From Streptomyces verrucosisporus (GTDB lineage Bacteria > Actinomycetota > Actinomycetes > Streptomycetales > Streptomycetaceae): a stretch of DNA of 43,319 nt. Below the pieces are notes generated by a model. The model searched no databases, was not told the DNA's origin, and saw only the letters and a list, made by a program, of their open reading frames with translations. Shown one piece after another: positions 24,972 through 32,734 of this stretch. A program made the position numbers and the translations under genes. Each line of letters opens with the position of its first letter. Position 1 is the first letter of the stretch. The stretch covers positions 1-43,319 of the forward strand of contig NZ_JADEYH010000036.1 in the NCBI RefSeq assembly GCF_017114865.1, written 5' to 3'.

Positions 24972-25015
24972 GCGCCGTGCCGGTCCTCCCCGGCCGGGGA
25001 GGACCGGCACGGCGC
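24972..25015. terminator. 44-base perfect palindrome (terminator-like)
   Basis: Two 22-base arms (24972-24993, 24994-25015) with no unpaired centre; in RNA it folds into a hairpin with a 4-base tip. It is 20 bases after the oxidase-like gene and 36 bases before the FemAB-like gene, so it may end or attenuate transcription between them. Confidence 0.65.
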
Positions 25016-25051
25016 CCGGCAGCAGCCAACCGTCCGGCCCGGGAGTGGTGC

Positions 25052-26005
25052 ATGGAGATCGTGGACAGATACGGCCTGTCGCTCGCCCTGATCGAGCCGC
25101 ACGAGCTGGCCGCCGAGCCCTGGACGGCGGGCGCGGGCGCGGGCGTGGACGTGGACGTGGTCAGGATGGAACGCCCGCCGGCCGGACTGTGGGACGAACT
25201 GGCCGGACGGGGCTTTCTGCGCAAGCCCGCCACCGTCACCTGGGTGGCCGAACTGGGCGGCGGTCAGGAGGAGTTCCTGGCCCGGCTGGACACCAAGGCG
25301 CGGCAGGACGTACGGCGCGCCTGCCGCCGGGCCCAGGCGGCCGGGCTGCGCGAGGTGGTCGAGGATCCGGTCTCGGAGCGGACCCTGGAGGCGTTCCTCG
25401 CCCTCTACCGGGAGCGTGTGGCCCGGATGCGCTTCGGCGTCCCCTTCGCCCTCGGGTACCGGGACGCCGTGCTGCACGGACCGGAGAAGTTCTGCGGGGT
25501 CTTCGCGTACGCCGGGGACGAGCTGGCCGGGGGCTGCCTGGTGCTGGAACTGCCCGAGAGGGACGCCGCGGTGGTGCGCTTCTCCGCGGTCAGCGCCGAA
25601 TGGCGCAGGCACAGCCTCGCCCGCGCCCTGTACTTCTCCGCGATGCGCGTCGCGCGGGCCAAGGGCTGCACCCGGGTGACGCTGGGGAACGAGCCGAACC
25701 TGCTGGGCCACCTCACCCGGCCGGGCCTGTTCCACTTCAAGACCGGTATGGGCTTCACCGCCGTCCCCTCCCAGGAGTTCGGCGATCCGGACGGCCACGA
25801 CGAGGCGGATCTGGTGCTCTCCCTGCGCACCCTGGGCGATCCCGCCCTCGTGCTGGCCTACGCCGGTCCCGGCGCGGCCCCGGAGCGTCCGCTGGCGGGG
25901 CGTCTGATCAGCGACTCCCCGGTTTCCACCGCGCCGTACCGGGCGCCGTTCCTGGCAGAGGTGACCCGGTCCGCCCCCCGGTCCGGGAGGCGGACCGGTG
26001 CCTGA
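25052..26005 (+). CDS. FemAB/GNAT-like (BioF2-type) transferase
   Basis: A 317-residue protein of the GNAT superfamily in its FemAB-like, BioF2/acetyltransf_6 form. The typical segment LARLDTKARQDVRRACRRAQAAGL (around 77-99) is the first hallmark. The core then runs from TLEAFLALYRERVARMRFGVP through GDELAGGCLVLEL and RRHSLARALYFSAMRVARAKGC to the C-terminal HLTRPGLFHFKTGMGF. FemAB proteins transfer amino acids from aminoacyl-tRNA; other members acylate with CoA or ACP donors. Here an aminoacyl or acyl transfer step in the pathway is inferred. ATG 25052 has GGGAG 6 bases upstream. It ends 25 bases from the convergent aldo/keto reductase. Confidence 0.75.
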   Translation: MEIVDRYGLSLALIEPHELAAEPWTAGAGAGVDVDVVRMERPPAGLWDELAGRGFLRKPATVTWVAELGGGQEEFLARLDTKARQDVRRACRRAQAAGLREVVEDPVSERTLEAFLALYRERVARMRFGVPFALGYRDAVLHGPEKFCGVFAYAGDELAGGCLVLELPERDAAVVRFSAVSAEWRRHSLARALYFSAMRVARAKGCTRVTLGNEPNLLGHLTRPGLFHFKTGMGFTAVPSQEFGDPDGHDEADLVLSLRTLGDPALVLAYAGPGAAPERPLAGRLISDSPVSTAPYRAPFLAEVTRSAPRSGRRTGA

Positions 26006-26030
26006 GCCGACGCCTCCGCCGGGCTCGTCC

Positions 26031-27128
26031 CTAGGCCACCGGTACGGCGCGGGCGGCCACCCGGTCCGGTTCTCCGCCGAGCACGGACTCGCGCACCAGT
26101 GCGTTGATCTCGTGCGGCGTGCCGAGCGGTATCTCTCCCGCCTTGTCCAGGCGGCGCGTCTGCTCTTCGGTGAGCGCGATGTCGAGCGCCGCGAGGTAGT
26201 CCTCGAGCTGGGCGGTGCTGCGCGGGCCGATGACGGGGACGAGCGCGGTGGTGGAGCGCGCGGCGCGGGCCCGCAGCCAGGCGAGTGCGATCCGGGCGGG
26301 CGCGGTGCCCGCCTCGTCGGCCACCTCCCGTACGGCGTCGACGACGGCCGCGATCCGGTCGGTGTTGTTCCGGGGGTGGCGGCGGTTCTCGTCGCTGACC
26401 CAGCCGGTCTCGGTGCGGCGGTACTTGCCGGTCAGCAGCCCGCCGCCCAGCGGCGACCACAGGGCGGCCCCGAGGCCGAGCCCTTCGGCCATGGGCAGCA
26501 GTTCGCGCTCGGCGGTGCGGTTGAGCAGGTTGTACTCGGCCTGGATGCCGACGACCGGCGACCAGCCACGCAGTTCGGCGATGGTGACGGCGCGGGAGGT
26601 CCGCCAGGCGGGGAAGTTCGACAGCCCGGCGTAGAGGATCTTGCCGCTGCGCACCAGGTGGTCGACGGCGGCCAGGATCTCCTCGGTGGGGGTGAGGTCG
26701 TCGGGAAAGTGCGCCCAGTACAGGTCGATGTGATCGGTGTTCAGGCGGCGCAGGCTGCCCTCGACCGAGCGGATCATGTTCTTGCGGCTGTTGCCGGTGT
26801 CGGAGATCCCCGGGTTCCGGGAGTCTCCGCCGCTGTACTTCGAGGCCAGGACGAAGTGGTCGCGGTCGGCGGCGAGGAACTCGCCCAGCAGGCGCTCGGC
26901 CTGGCCGAAGTGGTAGCAGTCGGCGGTGTCGATCAGGGTGCCGCCGGCGGCGGCGAAGCGCTCGAAGATCCTGCGGGCCTCCTCCCGGTCGGCGCCGTCG
27001 CCCCGTCTGCTCCACATCAGGTCGGCGCCGCCTGCGTTCCCGCCGTAGGCGGCACCGAAGTTGGCGGTCCCCAGGGCGAATTCCGAGACCCGCAGCCCCG
27101 TGTTCCGTCCGAAGGTCGTGTAGCGCAT
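26031..27128 (-). CDS. Aldo/keto reductase (AKR), cluster copy 1
   Basis: A 365-residue NADPH-dependent aldo/keto reductase. The (beta/alpha)8 fold markers are FALGTANFGAAYGG near the N terminus, TLIDTADCYHFGQAERLLGEFL (catalytic Asp and Tyr), VLASKYS (catalytic Lys), and HIDLYWAHFPDDLTP (catalytic His region). It could reduce the aldehyde released by the A-T-R enzyme to an alcohol. ATG 27128 has GGGAG a few bases upstream. It lies 73 bases downstream of the ATP-grasp gene on the same strand; these two form a minus-strand operon inside the cluster. Confidence 0.9.
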   Translation of the reverse strand: MRYTTFGRNTGLRVSEFALGTANFGAAYGGNAGGADLMWSRRGDGADREEARRIFERFAAAGGTLIDTADCYHFGQAERLLGEFLAADRDHFVLASKYSGGDSRNPGISDTGNSRKNMIRSVEGSLRRLNTDHIDLYWAHFPDDLTPTEEILAAVDHLVRSGKILYAGLSNFPAWRTSRAVTIAELRGWSPVVGIQAEYNLLNRTAERELLPMAEGLGLGAALWSPLGGGLLTGKYRRTETGWVSDENRRHPRNNTDRIAAVVDAVREVADEAGTAPARIALAWLRARAARSTTALVPVIGPRSTAQLEDYLAALDIALTEEQTRRLDKAGEIPLGTPHEINALVRESVLGGEPDRVAARAVPVA

Positions 27129-27201
27129 GGTTCTCCCGGTGCTCGGTGTCGTACGGCCGGTGCTCCGGCCGGCGGCCGAAGCGGGGTTCGGCGGTCCGCC
27201 G

Positions 27202-28101
27202 TCAGGCGGAGGGGGCCTCCTGGACCTTCCGCTCCACCCAGTCGTAGACGCCGGCCAGCACCTGCCGGTGCTGTTCCGCGCCCAGGACGCTCAGAAAACC
27301 GGGAACGGGATTGACCTCGAGAATCATGTAACCGCCCTCGTGGGGAAGTACGTCCAACCCCGAGAGGGTCATTCCCAGGGCCCGGGTGGCACGGACCGAC
27401 AGATCGACCAGCTCCTCCGGAGCGTCGATCCTCTCGAAACTCGCACCCTCCAGCGTCTTACAGCGCCAGGAACCGACCGGAGGGAGCTTGAGCATGTTTA
27501 TCGGCGTGGTATTCCCTGCCACGCTGATGCGGTATTCACCGCCCTCCGTCGGATAGTACGGCTGACAGAGAACGGTGGAGAAACGCGCCAGCAGATCCTC
27601 AGCCACTTCTTTCTGCGAACCGAAATCATGGATGCGTTCGACATCCTGTCCCCGGTATCCGTAGGAGGGTTTGAGGATGATGTCTCCCCATTCCTCGAAG
27701 GCCGTCTCCACATCCGTGAGCGACACCGCCGAGCGCACCGGCGGGACAGGCAGTCCGGCCGCGGCCAGTTTCTGCGCCATGAGGAACTTGCTGTAGCCCG
27801 TCAGCCACACGTCCACAGGGTCGAACAGCATAGGACCTGGGACGTTGCTCAGCATGGCCAGCCGTTCGACCCGGTCGCGCCAGTCGTCCCCGTAGAGCTT
27901 CGAGCGGTTGATCACCGCTTCGAAGGAAGTGGCCGGCTCCCCCTTCAAAGTCAGTTCCACCCCTTCCGGTCCGGGGTGGTACGCGATTTCCTCGAGCGTG
28001 AAGAAGGAGGTGTCGTGACCGCGCTCCCGACCGTATTCCACCAGGCTCGTTCCATCGGGGTCGATCCCGGAATAGTCCCATCCGAGCAGGCCAATCTTCA
28101 C
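27202..28101 (-). CDS. RimK/LysX-like ATP-grasp ligase
   Basis: A 299-residue ATP-grasp enzyme that joins an amine to a carboxylate via an acyl phosphate. It has an N-terminal pre-ATP-grasp domain (KIGLLGWDYSG), an ATP-binding lysine region at K144 (ILKPSYGYRGQDV) and the metal-binding end L261-E-V-N-P (E262, N264). Similarity to RimK and LysX suggests amino-acid addition, possibly to a free or carrier-bound amino acid; no LysW-like carrier gene is seen. GTG 28101 follows GGAGG by 4 bases. The gene is visibly less GC-rich than its neighbours, which hints at separate acquisition. Confidence 0.85.
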   Translation of the reverse strand: MKIGLLGWDYSGIDPDGTSLVEYGRERGHDTSFFTLEEIAYHPGPEGVELTLKGEPATSFEAVINRSKLYGDDWRDRVERLAMLSNVPGPMLFDPVDVWLTGYSKFLMAQKLAAAGLPVPPVRSAVSLTDVETAFEEWGDIILKPSYGYRGQDVERIHDFGSQKEVAEDLLARFSTVLCQPYYPTEGGEYRISVAGNTTPINMLKLPPVGSWRCKTLEGASFERIDAPEELVDLSVRATRALGMTLSGLDVLPHEGGYMILEVNPVPGFLSVLGAEQHRQVLAGVYDWVERKVQEAPSA

Positions 28102-28154
28102 GGTGCCTCCAGAGGCGCTCTCGTGCGCTGCGGACAGCGTCTGACGCACGGCGC

Positions 28155-28184
28155 AGCCTGACTCCGCCACTTCCCATCTGTCAA
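28155..28184 (-). promoter_or_regulatory. Candidate promoter of the ATP-grasp operon
   Basis: On the minus strand TTGACA (28179-28184) is followed after 18 bases by CAGGCT (28155-28160), one base off the TAGGCT-type -10. Transcription would begin near 28148, giving a leader of about 47 bases before the GTG at 28101. Confidence 0.5.
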
Positions 28185-28261
28185 GGCATCAAATCCTCCG
28201 CCGCAGCGAAAGACCGTTGCTCCCCGATGGGCCGCCATGCCCACTCCTGTCGCTTTTGCGG

Positions 28262-28282
28262 CACGTTTACGTGAATTACACG
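28262..28282. promoter_or_regulatory. Overlapping inverted repeats in the divergent promoter region
   Basis: CACGT (28262-28266) and ACGTG (28269-28273) form one inverted repeat; CGTG (28270-28273) and CACG (28279-28282) form a second, sharing its centre arm. Located between the divergent ATP-grasp and acyl-ligase genes, it is a plausible operator for a cluster regulator. Confidence 0.3.
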
Positions 28283-28382
28283 GCCGCCGAAGAGGATGTT
28301 ATTCGAAGGGGGTACCGCGATCCGTGTCCCGTACTCTAGGATCGGCGGTCGGATTCGTGCTCGAGTACGAGAGGGACCGCTT

Positions 28383-30041
28383 GTGGGCGACTGGGACACG
28401 CTGGTCGGGCCGAGACCCGAACAGGCCGCCGAGTACCGGGCCGCGGGCTGGTGGCGCGAGGAGACGTTCCTCGACGACCTCGACGAGGCGGCGCGCCTCA
28501 GGGGCGGACATCCCGCGATCATCGCCCACGAGGGCCGGGATCGCTCGCGCACCATCGACTACGCCGAGCTCCGGCGCCTGGTCGAGCGCTTCGCCGCCGC
28601 CCTGGCCGAACTCGGCGTGGGGCGCGGGGATGTGGTCGCCCTCTACCTGCCGAACCGCTGGATGCTCACCCCCCTGTACCTGGCGTGCCACCGCGTCGGC
28701 GCTGTCGGCTGCCCGGTCATCCCCGCGCTCGACGTGCGGGAGCTGTCGGACGTGCTCACCCGCAGCGAGGCGAAGGTCTGCGTGACCGCCGACCGCGTCG
28801 ACGGGACGGACTACGGCGCCCGTCTGGCCGCGGCCGCGCCCGCCTCCCTGAAGCACCGGGTGGTCGTCGGCGACGCCGCCGCGACCGGCGCGGTCGACTT
28901 CGAGGACTTCTTCGTCCGCACGCCCTGGGAGGAGCGCCGCACCGTCCCGGAGGCCGGCCGGCTGGGGCCCGACGACCCGTCGCTGCTGCTGTACACCTCA
29001 GGCACCACCGGCCGGATGAAGGGCGTGGTGCACAGTCAGAACACCCTCCACGCGGCCGTGCTCGCGGTCTCCGTACCGCACCGGCTCACCGCGGACGACG
29101 TCATCTCCATCCCCAACTACGCCACCCACATGGCCGGGCTGACCTACGCCTGCTACATGCCGCTGCTGCTGCGCGCCACCTGCGTGATGCAGGAGGCGGG
29201 CCGCGACATGGAGCTGCTGCTGGACCTGCTGGCCGAGCACCGCGTCACCTGGGCGTACGTGCCGCCGGCGTTTCTGGTCTCGATGCTGGAGGCGCAGCGC
29301 GGGAAGCCGCGCGACACCTCCGGCGTGGTGCAGGTCGTCTCCGGATCGGCGCCGATCGCGCCCCAGCTGATCGCCGAGATGCGGGAGGTCTTCGGCGTCC
29401 CGGTGCGCGCCCTGTGGGGCATGACGGAGAACGGCGCGGTCACCGTGACCCGCGCGGACGACCCGGAGGGCTGGGCGGCGCACAGCGACGGGCGCCCCGA
29501 GCCGTCGATGGAGATACGCATCGACGCCGCGCCCGGCGACGACACCGGCCGGCTGCTGGTGCGCGGCGCCTCCCAGTGCCTGGGGTACCTCGGCCAGCGC
29601 GAGGTCTACCAGGCGTGCCTGGACGAGGAGGGCTGGTTCGACACCACCGACCTGGCCCGCGACGACGGGCGCGGCGGCATCCGCATCACCGGCCGCAGCG
29701 TCGACCAGATCACCCGGGCCAACGGCATGAAGGTCTCCACGCTGTACGTGGAGTCCGTGCTGGTGCGGCACCCCCTGGTGAAGGAGGTCGCGCTGGTGGG
29801 CTACCCGGACCCGAAGGTGCCCGGTGCGGAACTGGTGTGCGCCGTGGTGGTGCCGGGCGATGAGCCGCCCACCCTGAAGTCGCTGCACGCGCTGCTGGCC
29901 GAGGAGAGGGTGGCCCGGGCCCTGTGGCCGGACCGGGTGCAGTTCGTGTGGGAGCTGCCCAGGAACTCGCTGGGCAAAATCCTGCGCCACCCGCTGCGCC
30001 GCCGTCTGGAGATCGAGTACGAACGCGCCGCGCGCCGATGA
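28383..30041 (+). CDS. AMP-dependent synthetase / acyl-CoA ligase-like enzyme
   Basis: A 552-residue ANL-superfamily adenylating enzyme. The ATP-binding loop is Y204TSGTTG followed by RMKGVVHS; the A5 motif is G-M347-T-E; the hinge region is RDDGRGGIRITGRSVDQI; and the catalytic Lys lies in ELPRNSLGKILRHPL near the C terminus. It would activate a carboxylic acid as an adenylate and pass it to CoA or another carrier. No carrier domain is attached. GTG 28383 is preceded by GAGAGGGA with a 6-base spacer. It begins the main plus-strand operon, and its stop overlaps the MFS start (ATGA). Substrate not predictable by eye. Confidence 0.88.
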   Translation: MGDWDTLVGPRPEQAAEYRAAGWWREETFLDDLDEAARLRGGHPAIIAHEGRDRSRTIDYAELRRLVERFAAALAELGVGRGDVVALYLPNRWMLTPLYLACHRVGAVGCPVIPALDVRELSDVLTRSEAKVCVTADRVDGTDYGARLAAAAPASLKHRVVVGDAAATGAVDFEDFFVRTPWEERRTVPEAGRLGPDDPSLLLYTSGTTGRMKGVVHSQNTLHAAVLAVSVPHRLTADDVISIPNYATHMAGLTYACYMPLLLRATCVMQEAGRDMELLLDLLAEHRVTWAYVPPAFLVSMLEAQRGKPRDTSGVVQVVSGSAPIAPQLIAEMREVFGVPVRALWGMTENGAVTVTRADDPEGWAAHSDGRPEPSMEIRIDAAPGDDTGRLLVRGASQCLGYLGQREVYQACLDEEGWFDTTDLARDDGRGGIRITGRSVDQITRANGMKVSTLYVESVLVRHPLVKEVALVGYPDPKVPGAELVCAVVVPGDEPPTLKSLHALLAEERVARALWPDRVQFVWELPRNSLGKILRHPLRRRLEIEYERAARR

Positions 30042-31570
30042 CGGCGGCGGCCCGGGCCGCGGCGGACGCCCAGGAGCGAGGGCGTGCCCCGCGACGGCGG
30101 TCGGCCGCGCTGGCGGTGATCTCCGCGGCGCAGCTGATGTTCCTGCTGGACGCCACCATCGTCAACGTCGCGCTGCCGAGCATCCGGCGCTCCCTGGGGC
30201 TGGACGGAGCGGGCCTGGAGTGGGTCGTCGCCTCGTACTCCATCGCCTTCGGCGGTCTGCTGATGCTGGGCGGGCGGGCCGGGGACATCCTGGGCCGGCG
30301 GCGGATGTTCGCGGCCGGGCTGGCGCTGTTCACCTGCGCCTCACTGCTGGGCGGCCTCGCCTCCCAGCCGTGGCTGCTGGTGGTGTGCCGCGCGGCGCAG
30401 GGCGCGGGCGCCGCCGCGGCCTCGCCCGCCGCGCTGTCACTGATCGCCGTGACGTTCCGCCAGGGTCCGGAGCGCGACCGGGCGATCGGCTGGTACACGG
30501 CCGTCGCCACGGCCGGCGGCGGCCTGGGCCTGCTGGCGGGCGGTGTGATCACCACCTGGCTGTCCTGGCGCTGGGTGATGCTCGTCAACGTGCCGATCGG
30601 GGTGGTGCTCCTGGCCCTCACCCGGCGGGTGCTGCCCGAAGCGCCCCGGCGGCACGGGGTGTTCGACGCCTCCGGCGCCGTCACCGGCACCCTGGCGGCG
30701 CTGCTGCTGGTGTACGGACTGGTCTCCGCCTCCTCCGGGCACGGCGGCTGGACGCGGGCGGAGGTGCTCGCCGCGCTGGGCGCCGCGACCGTGCTGCTGG
30801 CGGTCTTCGTGGCGGTCGAGCGGCGCGGGGCGCAGCCGCTGGTCCCGCTGCGGCTGTTCGCCGGCGGGCGGCGGGCCGGCGTCTACGCGGTGCTGGCGCT
30901 GACCAGCACCGCCATGTTCGGCGTCTTCTTCTTCCTCACCCTCTTCCTCAGCCGGGTGTGGGGGTACGACCCGCTGCGGATCGCGGTCGTCTACCTCCCG
31001 CTGACCTGCCTGCTGGTCGCCGGGGCCAGGATCGGTCCGCGTCTGGTGGCCCTGATGGGGGCCCGTGCGCTGGTCTGCTGCGGTCTGCTGACCGCGGCCG
31101 CCGGAATGGCGTGGCTGTCGCGCATCGGCGAGTCCGGCGGTTACGCCACCGGCATGCTCGCACCGACCGTGCTGGTCTACGCGGGGCTCGGCGTCACCGG
31201 CGTCCCCCTGACACTGGCCGCCCTGGCGGACGTCGCCGACGAGGACTCCGGCGCCGCGTCGGGCCTGCTCACCATGGCCCGGCAGATCGGTGGCGCGACG
31301 GGACTGGCCGTGCTCGGCGCCGTCGTCTGGGCGGCGGCCGGCGCCGCCGGGCACAGGGGGGCGGAGGCCTCGGACGCGGCGCTGTCCCAGGGGATCGCCC
31401 AGGGCTTCCTCGCGGCGGCCGCGGTCACCGCGCTGTCGCTGCTGCCGGCGGCCTTCGCCGTGCCGGGGAAGGCCACCGCGGACGTCTCGAACGGCATGCG
31501 CCTCTCGGCCACCGAGGCCGCCGGGAGCACCGGGAACGCCGGGCAGAAGACCGGACCGGACGAGGGGTGA
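30038..31570 (+). CDS. MFS transporter, DHA2 (14-TM) family
   Basis: A 510-residue major-facilitator exporter. The N-terminal helix contains LMFLLDATIVNVALPSI, the motif typical of DHA2 drug:H+ antiporters, and the loop 2/3 motif A appears as GGRAGDILGRRRMF. About 14 hydrophobic segments are visible. Likely role: export of the cluster product, or self-resistance. ATG 30038 overlaps the ligase stop and its own stop overlaps a GTG of the next gene, so the operon is tightly packed. Confidence 0.9.
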   Translation: MTAAARAAADAQERGRAPRRRSAALAVISAAQLMFLLDATIVNVALPSIRRSLGLDGAGLEWVVASYSIAFGGLLMLGGRAGDILGRRRMFAAGLALFTCASLLGGLASQPWLLVVCRAAQGAGAAAASPAALSLIAVTFRQGPERDRAIGWYTAVATAGGGLGLLAGGVITTWLSWRWVMLVNVPIGVVLLALTRRVLPEAPRRHGVFDASGAVTGTLAALLLVYGLVSASSGHGGWTRAEVLAALGAATVLLAVFVAVERRGAQPLVPLRLFAGGRRAGVYAVLALTSTAMFGVFFFLTLFLSRVWGYDPLRIAVVYLPLTCLLVAGARIGPRLVALMGARALVCCGLLTAAAGMAWLSRIGESGGYATGMLAPTVLVYAGLGVTGVPLTLAALADVADEDSGAASGLLTMARQIGGATGLAVLGAVVWAAAGAAGHRGAEASDAALSQGIAQGFLAAAAVTALSLLPAAFAVPGKATADVSNGMRLSATEAAGSTGNAGQKTGPDEG

Positions 31571-31575
31571 GCGGT

Positions 31576-32679
31576 GTGGACGACTTCCTGGTGGTCGGCG
31601 GCGGCATCGCGGGCGCCGCGGCCGGCTGGTTCCTGGCCCGGCACGGCCGGGTGACGCTGCTGGAGGCCGAGCACGTCCCGGGCGCGCACTCGACCGGGCG
31701 GTCCGCCGCGGTGTTCTCCGAGTACTACGGCGGCCCGGTGGTGCGGGCCCTGACCGCGGCCGGCCGCGCTTTCTACACCGATCCTCCCGAGGGCTTCTCC
31801 CCCACCGCCCTGCTGCGTCCGCGCGGCGTCCTGGCCCTGGAGACCCCGGGGAGCTCCGGTCTGTTCGAACAGGCACTGGCCGAGGGGGCGGACGCTCCCG
31901 AACCGGCCGTCGAGATCGACCGGGCCCGCGCCGTGGAGCTGTGCCCGGTGCTGCGTCCGGACTCCTTCGGCCGCGCCCTGTACCGGCCGGGGGTGTGCGA
32001 CATCGACGTGGACGCCGTCCACCAGGGTTTCCTGCGCGGTCTGCGCGCGGCGGGCGGGACCGTCGTGACCGGGGCCCGGGTCCGCTCCCTGCGACGGCGG
32101 CGCGACCGCTGGTACGCGGCCACGCCGGCCGGGGAGTTCCGCGCCGCGGCCGTGGTCGACGCGGCCGGGGCCTGGGCCGACGAGGTGGCCCGGCTGGCGG
32201 GCGCGGCGCCGGCCGGGCTGGTGCCGCGCCGCCGTACCGCCGCCGTCGCCGGACTGCCGCCCGGTCTCGACGCGTCCGGCTGGCCGATGGTCTGCGACGT
32301 GGCGGACACCTTCTACGCCAGACCGGAGTCGGGCGGGCTGCTGCTGTCCCCGGTGGACGCGGTCCCGGCCCCGCCCGGCGACGTACGTCCCGACGACCTC
32401 GACGTGGCCGTCGCCGTCCACCGCTTCGAGGCGGTGGCCGCCCTCCGCGTCCGGCACATAAGACACGCCTGGGCCGGGCTGCGGACCTCGCCCCGCGACG
32501 ACGTGCCCGTCATCGGCCCGGACCCCGGCGCACCCGGCTTCCACTGGCTCGCCGGACTGGGCGGATACGGAATCCAGACAGCTCCCGCGGCGGGCGCCCT
32601 GCTCGCCGCCCTCGCCGTGGGGGACGGGCCGCCACCCGCGCTCGCCCCCCTGGTCCCGGACCTTACCCCCCGTCCGTGA
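31576..32679 (+). CDS. FAD-dependent DAO-family oxidoreductase
   Basis: A 367-residue flavoenzyme of the glycine oxidase / D-amino-acid dehydrogenase (DAO) superfamily. The dinucleotide motif VVGGGIAGAAAGWFLARHG is at the N terminus, and HSTGRSAAVFSEYYGG resembles the FAD-contacting loop of D-arginine dehydrogenase-like enzymes. The C-terminal motif is HWLAGLGGYGIQTAPAAG. It should oxidise a C-N bond of an amino acid or amine, so it may act on the amino-acid part of the product. GTG 31576 has GAGGGG 8 bases upstream; an alternative GTG at 31567 overlaps the MFS stop. It ends 55 bases before the NRPS-like gene. Confidence 0.88.
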   Translation: MDDFLVVGGGIAGAAAGWFLARHGRVTLLEAEHVPGAHSTGRSAAVFSEYYGGPVVRALTAAGRAFYTDPPEGFSPTALLRPRGVLALETPGSSGLFEQALAEGADAPEPAVEIDRARAVELCPVLRPDSFGRALYRPGVCDIDVDAVHQGFLRGLRAAGGTVVTGARVRSLRRRRDRWYAATPAGEFRAAAVVDAAGAWADEVARLAGAAPAGLVPRRRTAAVAGLPPGLDASGWPMVCDVADTFYARPESGGLLLSPVDAVPAPPGDVRPDDLDVAVAVHRFEAVAALRVRHIRHAWAGLRTSPRDDVPVIGPDPGAPGFHWLAGLGGYGIQTAPAAGALLAALAVGDGPPPALAPLVPDLTPRP

Positions 32680-32734
32680 CCCGCGCGGCTCCCCTTCAGC
32701 GCGCCGTCCCGTCACCAGCAGGGAGTGCACAGAT

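Noticed and set aside
28102..28382. LysW-type amino-group carrier next to the ATP-grasp gene
   Set aside because: I looked for a small acidic protein with CPxC-type cysteines in this gap and around the operon and saw none.
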